A DNA stretch of 64,000 nt from Brevibacterium zhoupengii (GTDB lineage: Bacteria; Actinomycetota; Actinomycetes; Actinomycetales; Brevibacteriaceae), in the NCBI RefSeq assembly GCF_021117425.1, contig NZ_CP088298.1, positions 3,410,001 to 3,474,000 of the forward strand. Direction: 5' to 3'. Under the pieces are notes generated by a model that did not search any database, was not told the origin of the DNA, and was given only the letters and a program-made list of their open reading frames with translations. Both the position numbers and the translations under genes were made by a program. Below are positions 1 to 9,269 of this stretch, piece after piece. The number at the start of each line of letters is the position of its first letter. Within the stretch, counting starts at the first letter, position 1.

Positions 1-696
1 CCACGCACTCGTCACAGCAAGACGCAGACCGGTGAAGAAGCCAGGCAGGGCTCCGGGGAGCGCGACCCGAGCAATGAAGTCGCGGTGTGAGAGGTCGAGG
101 GTGAGCGCCAGCTCTTTGTAGCGTCCGTCGAGGCCGCGCAGGGCGGCATGGGTGTTGATGTAGATCGGCACCATGACCGAGAAGACGATGAGGGTGACCT
201 TCATGCCCTCGCCGATGCCCAGCCACACGATTGCCAAGGGAATGAAGGCCAAGGTCGGCACAGCACGCTTGACGTTCATCGGCCCGTCGATGAGGCTTTC
301 GCCGAGGCGGGACAGCCCGGAGACGAGCGCCAGGGCCACCGCAATGACGATGCCGAGGCCGAGGCCGATTCCTGCTCGTTGGACCGAGGTCAGCAGGTTT
401 GAGGTCAGGCGACCGTTCTCGATCAGGGAGATGCCGGTGACGACTGCCGTCCAGGGGGCGGGCAGCACCTGCGGATCGATGAATCCTGTTGCTGACCCGA
501 TGATCCAAGCGGCGAGAAGGACGACGATGCCCAATGAGATTCGCCGCACGGAGATTCGCCGCCACCAGGCGACCGCAGCGTCGGGCGAGGGTGCGCTCTC
601 TGAGCTGACACTGTGCTGCCCTGGCGCAAGTCGAAAGGTGTCATGACCGTTATCTGGCTGCGTCGGTGCATCGACCGCTGTGATGTCGGTGCTCAT
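1..696 (-). CDS. ABC transporter permease, SsuC/TauC type (3' part cut by window edge)
   Basis: Inner-membrane subunit of a sulfonate/nitrate/taurine-type ABC importer. The first ~50 residues are polar and variable. Hydrophobic segments follow, including one near residue 55-75, then the permease core with the family-typical stretch around the EAA loop (residues GRYKEL and LPGALPGFFTGLR). The reading frame is open to base 1, so about 232 residues are seen and the C-terminus lies outside. The ATG at 694-696 overlaps the stop of the upstream lipoprotein gene as ATGA, so the two are translationally coupled. Substrate is not decidable from sequence; alkanesulfonate, taurine and nitrate are all possible. 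Family call is firm. Confidence 0.87.
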   Translation of the reverse strand, partial: MSTDITAVDAPTQPDNGHDTFRLAPGQHSVSSESAPSPDAAVAWWRRISVRRISLGIVVLLAAWIIGSATGFIDPQVLPAPWTAVVTGISLIENGRLTSNLLTSVQRAGIGLGLGIVIAVALALVSGLSRLGESLIDGPMNVKRAVPTLAFIPLAIVWLGIGEGMKVTLIVFSVMVPIYINTHAALRGLDGRYKELALTLDLSHRDFIARVALPGALPGFFTGLRLAVTSAW

Positions 697-1829
697 TCGT
701 CGAGGTCCTCTCTGTCGTGATGGGCGCCGATCTCGTCGACCGTCTTGTCGATGACGTCATTGAAGCGCTGGTCATACATCTCGTTGGCGTCGACCTCAAC
801 CGGCAGCTCTCCGGCGTCGAAGGCGACGTCGATCGTGTTCTGCTGGTCGTCGATGACCTTGTCGAGGGTGGGGAACACAGTCGTTCCCTCCTGTTTGCGG
901 ATGAAGTATCCGTCGTCCGCGCTCACGCCCTGGTTCTCGACGAAGTAGTCCTTGACCCACTGATCGGTGTGGTTATTCACCCATTCGTTGGCCTTGATCG
1001 TGTGTTTGACGTAGGCGCGCAGTGCCGCCGCCTTCGCCGGATCCTCCAGAGCCTCTTTTCGCGCGTAGATGTAGTTGAGCCCAGTGCCAAGACCCGATGT
1101 CTCCTTGTCCGGGAGATAGCCGCCGCCTTTGGCCTCGAATCCGTCGAGGTAGCGTGCCAGCCTGGCACCGGTCAGCGGAGCGATATCGACTTCATCAGAC
1201 TGCAGCGCTTCACTGAACTCTGCGAGCTCGAGGCGGACGAGCTCGACGTCGTCGGTGCTCAGCCCCTCTCGCTTGAGAAGCTTGAGGACGATTGATCCCT
1301 GAGCGGTCCCCTCGGCATAGGCGATTTTGGCTCCCTTGAGCTGCGAGGTGGAACGCACCTTGGTGTGAGGCGCGGTACCGAGTCTCACTGAGTCCGGGTT
1401 CGAGCGGAGCGCCAGAATGATGGGGACGACCTCTCCTGAGGCGAAGGCATGGATCGGCGGGGTGTCCCCGACCCGAGCTACATCGACGGCATCCGCGCGG
1501 AAGGCTTCGAGGATCTCGGGCCCTCCGACGAAGTTCGAGAATTCGTGATCGAATTCGAGCTTGCCCAGCTCGCCCGAGGACTTGAGAGCGACTTGCTGCT
1601 GTTCCTGCTGATCGGCGATGCGCAGCACAGTACCCTCTGGAACCTCAGCAGATAGCGCCTGATCCTTGAGATCGTTGACCGAACCCTGCCCAGAGGCACC
1701 CCCACCACACGCGGACAGAGTCAGAGCAGCAACAGCAAGCGCGCCTGCCCAGCCGAATCTGCGGCGCGTAAGAGCCGCCGACTGTGTATGTGCGGGAGAC
1801 AAAGCGGATGGGCGAAGTGGAATGGCCAT
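693..1829 (-). CDS. Substrate-binding lipoprotein of a sulfonate/nitrate-type ABC importer
   Basis: Extracytoplasmic receptor (378 aa) feeding the overlapping permease. The N-terminus has a twin-arginine-like TRRRFGW stretch, a hydrophobic core and a lipobox LSAC with Cys near residue 41, so it is probably a lipid-anchored protein. The mature part has SsuA/NMT1-like features: an early VLRIADQQ strand, a FVGGPEILEAFRADAVDVARVGDTPPI segment typical of the binding cleft, and a KGAKIAYAEGTAQGS hinge. The ATG at 1829 is preceded by AAAGGA at a somewhat long spacing. It is the first gene of the minus-strand unit. The ligand (sulfonate, taurine, nitrate or other small anion) is inferred only from family resemblance. 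Confidence 0.87.
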   Translation of the reverse strand: MAIPLRPSALSPAHTQSAALTRRRFGWAGALAVAALTLSACGGGASGQGSVNDLKDQALSAEVPEGTVLRIADQQEQQQVALKSSGELGKLEFDHEFSNFVGGPEILEAFRADAVDVARVGDTPPIHAFASGEVVPIILALRSNPDSVRLGTAPHTKVRSTSQLKGAKIAYAEGTAQGSIVLKLLKREGLSTDDVELVRLELAEFSEALQSDEVDIAPLTGARLARYLDGFEAKGGGYLPDKETSGLGTGLNYIYARKEALEDPAKAAALRAYVKHTIKANEWVNNHTDQWVKDYFVENQGVSADDGYFIRKQEGTTVFPTLDKVIDDQQNTIDVAFDAGELPVEVDANEMYDQRFNDVIDKTVDEIGAHHDREDLDE

Positions 1830-2142
1830 GCTGCGGGTGTCCTTTCAATAGGTATCTGCAATCGGTTTCGCACGGAGTTTGAGTGCCCGCGATTCCCATA
1901 CGCTAGGTGCTCGGCCGCTCGGCCTGCGGCGCTGTCGTCAACCAGCTTCATAATTAGTCTAGTAACTTCATAGACTTACTACCTTTAAGCCGAATGAGGA
2001 AGTGAATGCAGGCCTCCGAACGAGGAGAAATCGTCGTCTCGGCAGGCGGCGATGTATGCTGGTAGTACTTGCGAACCCGATCACGGGTTCCCTGCGTCGT
2101 CAGGACGCCTCGTCTCTGCGGTGGTGAATCACACCCGGCCGC
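1830..2142. other. Divergent intergenic region between lipoprotein and helicase genes
   Basis: Non-coding gap of 313 bases feeding both directions. It holds an inverted repeat AGTCTA-N9-TAGACT (1956-1976) in an AT-rich island that probably contains the importer promoter. On the plus strand a TATGCT (2055-2060) could be the -10 of the helicase, giving a long leader of roughly 75 bases. No small gene or RNA was recognised. Confidence 0.45.
1956..1976. promoter_or_regulatory. Inverted repeat, possible operator of the ABC importer
   Basis: AGTCTA (1956-1961) and TAGACT (1971-1976) are perfect complements separated by nine bases, in one of the few AT-rich stretches of this region. The repeat lies about 130 bases upstream of the lipoprotein start. 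It could bind a dimeric regulator; no matching regulator gene is adjacent, so this is inference from symmetry alone. Confidence 0.35.
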
Positions 2143-4008
2143 ATGATTACGAAGCCTTTCCTCTCGGCGTCTTGGAGCGCCAAACGGCGTTCTCACACCT
2201 TGACCGGGAGCGGCTTTCTGCCAGCATTCGATGGCGCCCGCGCGTCTTCCGGCACGTCGAAGGGCCATCTCATAGCTCCCTCACAGAACACCATCAATCG
2301 GACAGACACGACCGACCAGGACTCATCGTCCTCAGTCACCTTCGCCGAACTCGGCGTCCCTGCCCCATTGACCGAATACCTCGCATCCGAAGGCAAGACC
2401 ACCGCCTTCCCCATCCAGCAGGACACTCTTCCCGACACACTCGCAGGTCGCGATGTGCTGGGCCGAGGAAAGACCGGTTCCGGTAAGACTCTCGCCTTCT
2501 CCATTCCCATGGTGACGCGTCTGGCCGCCGCGAAATCGGCCGGCTCGAAGCGCAGTCGCCCTCCTCGGGGCCTCATCCTGGCTCCCACGCGTGAACTGGC
2601 AACCCAGATCACGAACGTCGTCGATCCGCTGGCGCAGGCCTACGGCATGACGACCACGACCATCTTCGGCGGAGTGAAGCAGAAGCGCCAGGAAGTCGCC
2701 CTCAACGCTGGTGTCGATATCGTCGTCGCCTGCCCGGGACGGCTCGAGGACCTGCTCCAGCAGGGCCTGGTCTCCCTGGACCACATCGAGGTCACCGTCC
2801 TCGACGAGGCCGACCACATGGCCGACCTGGGCTTCCTGCCCAGCGTCACCCGGATCCTCGGCAAGACCCCGGAGCACGGGCAGCGGATGTTCTTCTCCGC
2901 CACTCTGGACAACGATGTGAACAAGCTGGTGCGCCGGTTCCTCCACAACGAGGTGCTCCATTCCGTCGACGATCCTTCCTCGCATGTCTCCGACATGACG
3001 CACCACGTGTTCGAGGTCCCCGATGACAATAAGAACGAACTGGTTCACCGTCTCGCCTCCGGCACCGGACGTCGCATCATGTTCACGCGCACCAAGCACC
3101 GTGCGAAGCGCTTCGCCCGGCAGCTCACCGCGCAGGGGATTCCGGCCGTCGATCTGCACGGCAACCTGTCCCAGGGCGCACGCGATCGCAACCTCGCAGC
3201 ATTCAGCGAAGGCGATGTGAAGGTCCTCGTGGCCACGGACGTCGCCGCCCGCGGAGTGCACGTCGACTCCGTCGAGCTCGTGGTCCACGTCGATCCCCCG
3301 ACCGAGCACAAGGCGTACCTGCACCGCTCCGGTCGCACGGCGCGCGCCGGCAGCTCCGGCGAGGTCGTGACGATCATGCTTCCCGAGCAGCGCAGAGACA
3401 CACAGACGCTCCTGCGCAAGGCCGCCATCAAGGTCACCCCGCAGAAGGTCACCTCGGACTCCCCCGCAGTGACCGACCTGGTGGGCGAAACCGCTGACTA
3501 TGTCGATCCGCAGATCGCCATCGACGCCGCAGCTGAGAAGCAGAAGGCTGAGCAGCCCCAGGGCGGTCAGCGCTCGTCCGGGCGTCGTCGCGGAGGTCGC
3601 GGGGCCAGAGGCGGCCGTGGCGGCGAGTCGGGTCGCGCCAACCAGTCCGGTGGCAGCACCGGCGGTCGAAGCCAGGAAGGCCGCTCACGTTCGAACGGCC
3701 AAAGCAGCCGCGGCGGAGAAAACACCCGTGGCGGCCAGAACACTCGCGGCGGGCAGCGCGGCCAGGGTGGTCAGAGCACCCGCGGCGGCCGTCCATCCGA
3801 GAACACCCGCGGTGGTCGTCCTTCCGAGGGTGGCCAAGGCGGACGTCGCAACGAGAGCACTCGTGGTGGCCGTCGCAGTGACAGCACTCGCACCGCCGGT
3901 GGCAACCGTCGGGCAGCGGAGACTCGGGGCACGAGCCCAGAGACCCGCAAGCGCAATCGCGGCCAGTCCTCTGGCAGCTCACGCACGGTCTATTCGACCA
4001 ACACCTGA
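2143..4008 (+). CDS. DEAD-box RNA helicase with RGG-rich C-terminal tail
   Basis: ATP-dependent RNA helicase (621 aa from this start). All core motifs are visible: Q-motif region FAELGVPAPL...FPIQQ, Walker A GKTGSGKT, PTRELA, DEAD followed by HMADLGF, FFSAT, VATDVAARG and HRSGRTARAG. The core occupies about residues 65-435. Residues ~470-610 form a low-complexity tail with many RGG and TRGG units, an RNA-binding or condensate-type tail. The first ~60 residues look unlike the family and no good Shine-Dalgarno precedes the ATG. The only other in-frame start before the core is a TTG at 2200, so the N-terminus is uncertain. Such helicases act in ribosome assembly, RNA decay or cold adaptation. 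It ends just before a strong hairpin. Confidence 0.9.
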   Translation: MITKPFLSASWSAKRRSHTLTGSGFLPAFDGARASSGTSKGHLIAPSQNTINRTDTTDQDSSSSVTFAELGVPAPLTEYLASEGKTTAFPIQQDTLPDTLAGRDVLGRGKTGSGKTLAFSIPMVTRLAAAKSAGSKRSRPPRGLILAPTRELATQITNVVDPLAQAYGMTTTTIFGGVKQKRQEVALNAGVDIVVACPGRLEDLLQQGLVSLDHIEVTVLDEADHMADLGFLPSVTRILGKTPEHGQRMFFSATLDNDVNKLVRRFLHNEVLHSVDDPSSHVSDMTHHVFEVPDDNKNELVHRLASGTGRRIMFTRTKHRAKRFARQLTAQGIPAVDLHGNLSQGARDRNLAAFSEGDVKVLVATDVAARGVHVDSVELVVHVDPPTEHKAYLHRSGRTARAGSSGEVVTIMLPEQRRDTQTLLRKAAIKVTPQKVTSDSPAVTDLVGETADYVDPQIAIDAAAEKQKAEQPQGGQRSSGRRRGGRGARGGRGGESGRANQSGGSTGGRSQEGRSRSNGQSSRGGENTRGGQNTRGGQRGQGGQSTRGGRPSENTRGGRPSEGGQGGRRNESTRGGRRSDSTRTAGGNRRAAETRGTSPETRKRNRGQSSGSSRTVYSTNT

Positions 4009-4034
4009 GCACCGCGCGCAGCAGAGCAGCAATC

Positions 4035-4070
4035 GACGGCCTTGCCCTAGTTGACTAGGGCAAGGCCGTC
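4035..4070. terminator. Perfect 16-bp hairpin, bidirectional terminator
   Basis: GACGGCCTTGCCCTAG (4035-4050), loop TTGA, then its exact complement (4055-4070). It lies between the convergent helicase and ABC-transporter genes and so can end both transcripts. There is no clear U tract, as is common for actinobacterial hairpins. Confidence 0.82.
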
Positions 4071-4116
4071 AGCTGTCTGTCATTCGAGTACTCTGCTGAG
4101 AGCGAGAACCAACCCC

Positions 4117-5856
4117 TCAGAACTTCGGTACGTCTGAGATCAGTGTGCGCGTGTACTCGTGCTTCGGGTTCTCCAGCACCTCGGCGGTGGGACCGTAGTC
4201 GACGATTGTGCCTTTGTTGAGCACGGCGAGGTTGTCGGCGATATGGCGTGAGAGCGCAATATTGTGCGTCACGAACAGCATCGCCAGCTCGTGTTCCTTC
4301 CGCAGTGTGCGCAGCAGCCCGATGATCGAGGCCTGCACACTCACGTCGAGTGCCGAGGTGATCTCATCACAGACGAGCACCGAAGGCTGGTTCACCAACG
4401 CGCGAGCGATCGCGGCTCTCTGCCGCTCGCCTCCGGAGAGGTCGCCCGGCCTCCGGTGATAGAAGCTGCGCCCCAGACGCACCGAATCCAGGGCCTCTTC
4501 GACTTGTGCCTTCCTGGTCGCGGCAGTGCCCTCACCGCTCATCTCCAAGGGCACGGTCAGTGACTGACCGATCGACCGCCGTGGGTTGAGGGAGGAGAAC
4601 GGTGACTGGAAGACGTACTGGATGCCGACCCGCTGCTCGTTCGTCCGCTTCCGCGTCGACTTCGCCAGCTCAGTGCCGCGCAGCGCCACTGAGCCCGAGT
4701 AGTCATCGTTGAGGCCGGCCACACACCGTGACAGCGTTGTCTTACCCGATCCGGATTCACCCAGCAGCAGCGTGCAGTCGCCGGGTTCCAGGGTGAGGTT
4801 GATGCCGTCGAGGATCTGCGCCTTCCCGTAGGCCAATGCCACGTCCTTGACCTGCAGCAGCGGTGCCGTCGCCGAGGTGGCTGCACCGTCGGCAGGTTCA
4901 GTCGAGTCCTCAGACTTCGACGTCCCCGCCGAGACGAGAATGTGTGTGGCCTTGGGTTCTGGCTCCGGTTCCGCTGCCGCACCCTCGCCGATGGTCTTGC
5001 GACCGGCGAGGTCCGGCACGGCGGACATGAGCATCTTCGTGTATGCGTGCTGCGGATCCTCGAGCACGGACGCCACCGGGCCCTCTTCGACGAGATCACC
5101 ACGCAGCATCACGGCTACCCTGTCGGAGATGTCCTTGATCACCGCGAGGTCGTGGGTGATGTAGAGACCGGCGACATTGTTCGCCACCGTCATCTGCCGG
5201 ATCGTTTCGAGCACGACTGCCTGCGTGGAGACGTCGAGGCCGGTAGTGGGCTCGTCGAGGATGAGCACATCGGGGTACATGGCGAACGCCATGGCGATGC
5301 CGATGCGCTGCTGCTGACCGCCGGAGAGCTGGTGCGGCCACCGCTTCTGGTAGGCCTTGTCACCGGGCAGTCCGACATCGACGAGAACTGCGGCCACCCG
5401 CTCGATGCGTTCGGCCTCGGAGTTGCCGAATTCGTGGATGTCGAGGACCTCACGGATCTGCTCCCCCACTCTCATCGCCGGGTTCAATGAGAGCGCAGGG
5501 TCCTGCGGGATATAGGCGATGCGCGACCCGCGCAGGGATCGCACGGCCACCTCGTCGAGTTCGACCACCTCGACGGCGGTGTCATCACCGCGCGGCCACA
5601 GGCTCACGGACCCGGACGCGAACTTCAGGCCCTCTCGGAAGTGGCCCATGCAGGCCAGGCCCGCTGTGGTCTTGCCCGATCCTGACTCCCCCACGAGGCC
5701 GAGGATCTCGCCGCGGCTGAGTGCGAAGTTCACTCCGTGGAGGATCTCGTCGCCGGCGTTCGTCGCGATCTTCAGATCGGTGACACGAAGGACGATCTTC
5801 TCGTTGGGCAGGTTCGCATCATCATGGCGGACGGTGGTTGTCTGGGTGGTCATCAT
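4117..5856 (-). CDS. Fused double ATP-binding protein of a peptide/nickel-type ABC importer
   Basis: Two complete ABC ATPases in one chain (579 aa), corresponding to DppD/OppD plus DppF/OppF. Domain 1 (about 25-290) has Walker A GESGSGKTT, signature LSGGQQQR and Walker B LILDEPT. Domain 2 (about 335-575) has Walker A GESGSGKTT, signature LSGGERQR and Walker B LVCDEIT. An acidic/Pro linker of ~40 residues joins them. It energises the two upstream permeases, and its start overlaps the preceding permease stop by 4 bases (ATGA). It is the last gene of the five-gene operon. Substrate could be oligopeptides, nickel or another small ligand; the sequence does not decide. Confidence 0.92.
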   Translation of the reverse strand: MMTTQTTTVRHDDANLPNEKIVLRVTDLKIATNAGDEILHGVNFALSRGEILGLVGESGSGKTTAGLACMGHFREGLKFASGSVSLWPRGDDTAVEVVELDEVAVRSLRGSRIAYIPQDPALSLNPAMRVGEQIREVLDIHEFGNSEAERIERVAAVLVDVGLPGDKAYQKRWPHQLSGGQQQRIGIAMAFAMYPDVLILDEPTTGLDVSTQAVVLETIRQMTVANNVAGLYITHDLAVIKDISDRVAVMLRGDLVEEGPVASVLEDPQHAYTKMLMSAVPDLAGRKTIGEGAAAEPEPEPKATHILVSAGTSKSEDSTEPADGAATSATAPLLQVKDVALAYGKAQILDGINLTLEPGDCTLLLGESGSGKTTLSRCVAGLNDDYSGSVALRGTELAKSTRKRTNEQRVGIQYVFQSPFSSLNPRRSIGQSLTVPLEMSGEGTAATRKAQVEEALDSVRLGRSFYHRRPGDLSGGERQRAAIARALVNQPSVLVCDEITSALDVSVQASIIGLLRTLRKEHELAMLFVTHNIALSRHIADNLAVLNKGTIVDYGPTAEVLENPKHEYTRTLISDVPKF

Positions 5857-6770
5857 GCCTCCACTGAAGTCGATGCGGTGGCCCTTGCGAAGGAGTCCGC
5901 GAGCAGGTTGGTGCCGATGGTGAGCAGCGCGATGGCGATCACCGGCAGCAGCACACCCCAGGGTTGGATGCTCAGCGCGATCCGGTTCTCGTTGATCATC
6001 AGGCCCCAGTCAGCCGCGGGCGGCTGCAGGCCCAGTCCCAGGAATGACAGGGACGCGATGTAGCCGATCGAGTAGGTCAGGCGCAGCCCGGCCTCAACGC
6101 TCAGCGGGCCGGTGATGTTGGGCAGCAGCTCACGCAGCAGCACCTTCCACCGCGGCATCGCATACATCTCCGCGGCGAGGATGTAGTCCTCGGTGATGAC
6201 GCCCAGGGTTGCCGAGCGTGCCACGCGGGCGATGCGTGGGGCGTGGGTGACGCCGATGACGGTCACCAGCACCCAACCTTGTGGGCCGAGTACGGTGATG
6301 GCCAGCAGCGCGAACACCAGCTGTGGGACGGCGAGGATGACATCGTTGAGGCGCATGATGATCGCATCGAAGGTCCCGCCCACATAGGCGGCGAGCATGC
6401 CGATGATCGCGCCCAGAATCATGCCCAGGGCTGTGGCGAGGACCGAATACACGATGAGGGTGAGTCCACCGGCGAAGAACCGGGAGAGCACATCGCGGCC
6501 GAGGTTGTCTGACCCGAAGAGCCCATGTGGGCTGAAGGGCTTGGCAACGAATTCGGTCGCCGTGTTGCCGGTCGCCCACGGCAGCAGCAATGGCCCGCAG
6601 AAGGCCAGGAGGAGGACGATGAGGGTGAGGACCAGACCGATCTTGCCCTGTTTCTGCGCCAACACGCGTTTGAAGAACGGGGTGTAGGTGGTCTGTGATT
6701 CCTTGGGCACCTCACCACCGTCGACGGCGGCGGATTTGAGGTCGTCGAGGCTATTCGTATTCGTGCTCAT
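5853..6770 (-). CDS. ABC permease, DppC type
   Basis: Second permease of the peptide/nickel-type importer (305 aa). A cytoplasmic N-terminal stretch of ~30 residues is followed by a first membrane helix (VLTLIVLLLAFCGPLLL). A DppC-type periplasmic segment follows, containing HGLFGSDNLGRDVLSR, the usual hallmark of this subunit. Then come the five-helix core and EAA-type loop (AEMYAMPRWKVLLRELLPN). Four-base overlaps at both ends (with the DppB-type permease and with the ATPase) show tight coupling. Confidence 0.92.
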   Translation of the reverse strand: MSTNTNSLDDLKSAAVDGGEVPKESQTTYTPFFKRVLAQKQGKIGLVLTLIVLLLAFCGPLLLPWATGNTATEFVAKPFSPHGLFGSDNLGRDVLSRFFAGGLTLIVYSVLATALGMILGAIIGMLAAYVGGTFDAIIMRLNDVILAVPQLVFALLAITVLGPQGWVLVTVIGVTHAPRIARVARSATLGVITEDYILAAEMYAMPRWKVLLRELLPNITGPLSVEAGLRLTYSIGYIASLSFLGLGLQPPAADWGLMINENRIALSIQPWGVLLPVIAIALLTIGTNLLADSFARATASTSVEA

Positions 6771-7720
6771 GCTGCACTCCTCAGCTTCGGGTTGGTGAGG
6801 ATGCCGACGACATCGGCCGCCAGGTTCACCACAACGTAGACAGCGGCGACGAGCATGGAGATCGCCTGCACGACCTGCACGTCACGGTAGGTCACCGCGT
6901 CGATGAGCGCTTGGCCCAGCCCCGGATAGCGGAACAGGAACTCGACGACGACCACGCCGCCGGCCAACCACGCCAACTGGATGGCCACGACCTGTGCAAC
7001 TGGTCCCAGCGCGTGAGGCACTGCATGGCGCATGATGACACGCGTCTCGGGAACGCCCTTGAGCCGGGCCATCTCCACAAAACCGGAATCGAGGACTTCG
7101 ATCATCGTCGCGCGCATCATCCGCACAATGTAGGGAGTGACGACGAGGATGAGGGTCAGGGTGGGCAGGATGAGCTGCTCGGGTCGGCCCCACACGGGTT
7201 CACCCGGCGGAGCCAGGGTCACAGCGGGCAGGATCTGGAAGACCGAGGTCGCGAAGATCGCGATGAGGCCGATGCCGATGACGAACTCGGGCATGGCTGC
7301 GAAGACGAGGCTGAGGCCCGTCATGGCCTGATCACGTCGGCCGCCGCGATGCAATGCCTGGTAGACGCCCAAGCCGATGCCCAGAGGTACCGAGATGATG
7401 GCGGCTGCGGCCATGAGGATGAATGAGTTTCCGACTCGGTCGCCGAGAAGCTCCGCGACGGAACCGCCGCTGGCCGTCGAGGTGCCGAAATCGCCGACGA
7501 AGAGGCCGCCCAGCCAGGAGAAGTAGCGCTGCCAGGCAGGCTGGTTGAGACCCAGCTGCTCATTGAGCGCGGCGATGCGCTCCGGGGTGGCCTGCTGGCC
7601 GAGGATGGCTCGGGCCGCGTCGCCGGGCAGCAGCAGCGTGGCGCCGAAGACGAGGAGGGAGACTGCGAGGAGGATGAAGGCGGAGAAGATCAGCCTGCGT
7701 CCGATGACTTTTCCGAACAT
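6767..7720 (-). CDS. ABC permease, DppB type
   Basis: First permease of the importer (317 aa). The frame is open further upstream, but that stretch is only the shadow of the lipoprotein gene. The ATG at 7718-7720 gives the typical DppB N-terminus MFGKVIGRRL with an immediate membrane helix, and places the start one base after the lipoprotein stop. The family-typical loop LNEQLGLNQPAWQRYFSWL follows the first helix, and an EAA-type loop (MARLKGVPETRVIMRHAVPHAL) lies near residue 210. It pairs with the DppC-type permease to form the channel. Confidence 0.9.
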   Translation of the reverse strand: MFGKVIGRRLIFSAFILLAVSLLVFGATLLLPGDAARAILGQQATPERIAALNEQLGLNQPAWQRYFSWLGGLFVGDFGTSTASGGSVAELLGDRVGNSFILMAAAAIISVPLGIGLGVYQALHRGGRRDQAMTGLSLVFAAMPEFVIGIGLIAIFATSVFQILPAVTLAPPGEPVWGRPEQLILPTLTLILVVTPYIVRMMRATMIEVLDSGFVEMARLKGVPETRVIMRHAVPHALGPVAQVVAIQLAWLAGGVVVVEFLFRYPGLGQALIDAVTYRDVQVVQAISMLVAAVYVVVNLAADVVGILTNPKLRSAA

Positions 7721-7721
7721 G

Positions 7722-9269
7722 TCACACCTTTCCGATCCATACGCGGTCGAACCGCCAGCCGCCCAGGGGGCGCCCGGTGGAGTTCTTGACCAGACCGCCG
7801 ACGTACTTCTGGAAGGCATCGACCTGGTTGGCGAATCCCCAGATGATGTAGCCGCCTTCGTCGTAGAGCATCTTCTGCAGTTCGTGTTCCATGTCGCGTC
7901 GCTTCTCGACCTCGGGAATGCCGCGGACCTTGTCGAAGATCTTGTTGAAGGCCGGTTCGTCCCAGTGGGTTTCGTTGAAGGGTGACTCTTCGAGGGCGCA
8001 GGAGATGACCTGCGGCAGGAAGTCTCGGGTGTACCAGAAGTCCTGAGCGAAGTCCCACTGCAGGTATTCCTCGCCGAAGAACGTCGTCGCATCGACTCTG
8101 CGGATCTTGACCCGAATCCCTGCCTCGGCGGCCTGCTGAGCGAAGACCTGAGCAGATTCCACGGCACCGGACTGAATCGGTGCGGTCACCAACTCGACGT
8201 CGAGACCATCGGGATAGCCCGCCTCGGCGAGGAGCTTCTTGGCTTTGGGAATGTCCTGTTTGCGCTGCGGGAACTCGGGATAGTTCTCACTCAGCGGACC
8301 GAACATGTCATTGCCGACGGTGCCGAAGCCAGAGAGGACCTGTTCGATCATCTGCTCCCGGTCGACGACGAGACGGAAGGCCTGACGCACCTTGACGTCA
8401 TCAAAGGGCGCCTTGTCCACGCGCATGGTCAAGGGCAGCCACATACCGGTCTCGGAGTTGAGAATGGCCATGCGTTCATCGGCGCCGATGACTTCGACCA
8501 GTGCCACCGGGATCTGCGCGATCGCGTCGACCTGGGTTGAAAGGAGCGCGTTGATGAGCGCATCTGAGTCGTTGAAGTTCAGCAGCTGCACCTCGTCGAG
8601 GTACATCTTGTCGTAGTCGAAGTAGTGCTCGTTAGGTACGAGCACCGTCGACTGGGCTGGAGTGAAGGACTTGAGTTTGAACGGCCCGGAACACACTGGG
8701 TTCTCCGGGTCGTAGCCTTCGGGGACGATTGCCGCGGTGTATTCGGCCACAGCGTCTTTGAACAGTCCGTTGGCCTCACTGAGGTGGAACTCCACGGTGC
8801 AGTCATCCTTGGCGACAACTTTGTCGAGCATGGAGAAGTTCGCGGCCGCTGTTTTGGGATCGTCGGGGTCAGTGATCCGCTTGAAGGTGAAGATCACATC
8901 ATCGGGGGTGATCGGACTGCCGTCGGAGAACTTGATGCCTGCTTTCAGTGTGCACGTCCACACGGTGGCGTCGGCATTGGATTCGAAGGACTCGGCCAAC
9001 AGCGGCACGACTTGGGAGTCGTCGTCCCACCCGTAGAGTGCGTTGTAGAGGTTCACTGCGCGGCAGACGTCGCCGCTGTTGACGGGAATGTGGGCATCGA
9101 CGGTGTCCGCGGAGTTGCCGCCGGTGACTCCCACGCGCAGGCTTCCGCCTTTGACGGGATCTCCGGCATCGGCGGCTCCGACGGATGTGCCCCCGCAGGC
9201 GCTCAAGCCGGCGAGTGCGGATATCGACAGCCCAGCCCCCAACGCTTGTCTTCGATTCGGTGTGATCAT
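7722..9269 (-). CDS. Extracellular solute-binding lipoprotein, family 5 (peptide/nickel type)
   Basis: Receptor of the importer (515 aa). The signal peptide carries lipobox LSAC with Cys near residue 25. The mature protein has the SBP family 5 pattern: GGSLRVGVTGG at the start, LAESFESNADATVWTCTLKAGIKFSDGSPITPDDVIFTFKRI around residues 90-130, and a VRQAFRLVVDREQ segment near 295. The ATG overlaps the regulator stop by 4 bases (ATGA), and the gene ends one base before the DppB-type permease. The ligand class is not decidable from sequence. Confidence 0.92.
   Translation of the reverse strand: MITPNRRQALGAGLSISALAGLSACGGTSVGAADAGDPVKGGSLRVGVTGGNSADTVDAHIPVNSGDVCRAVNLYNALYGWDDDSQVVPLLAESFESNADATVWTCTLKAGIKFSDGSPITPDDVIFTFKRITDPDDPKTAAANFSMLDKVVAKDDCTVEFHLSEANGLFKDAVAEYTAAIVPEGYDPENPVCSGPFKLKSFTPAQSTVLVPNEHYFDYDKMYLDEVQLLNFNDSDALINALLSTQVDAIAQIPVALVEVIGADERMAILNSETGMWLPLTMRVDKAPFDDVKVRQAFRLVVDREQMIEQVLSGFGTVGNDMFGPLSENYPEFPQRKQDIPKAKKLLAEAGYPDGLDVELVTAPIQSGAVESAQVFAQQAAEAGIRVKIRRVDATTFFGEEYLQWDFAQDFWYTRDFLPQVISCALEESPFNETHWDEPAFNKIFDKVRGIPEVEKRRDMEHELQKMLYDEGGYIIWGFANQVDAFQKYVGGLVKNSTGRPLGGWRFDRVWIGKV

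Noticed and set aside
2332..3324. 330-codon open frame opposite the helicase
   Set aside because: Fully inside the well-supported DEAD-box gene on the other strand, with no motif of its own.
7721..8167. Upstream extension of the DppB-type permease frame
   Set aside because: The extra 149 residues are the frame-shifted shadow of the lipoprotein gene; the ATG at 7720 gives the normal N-terminus.
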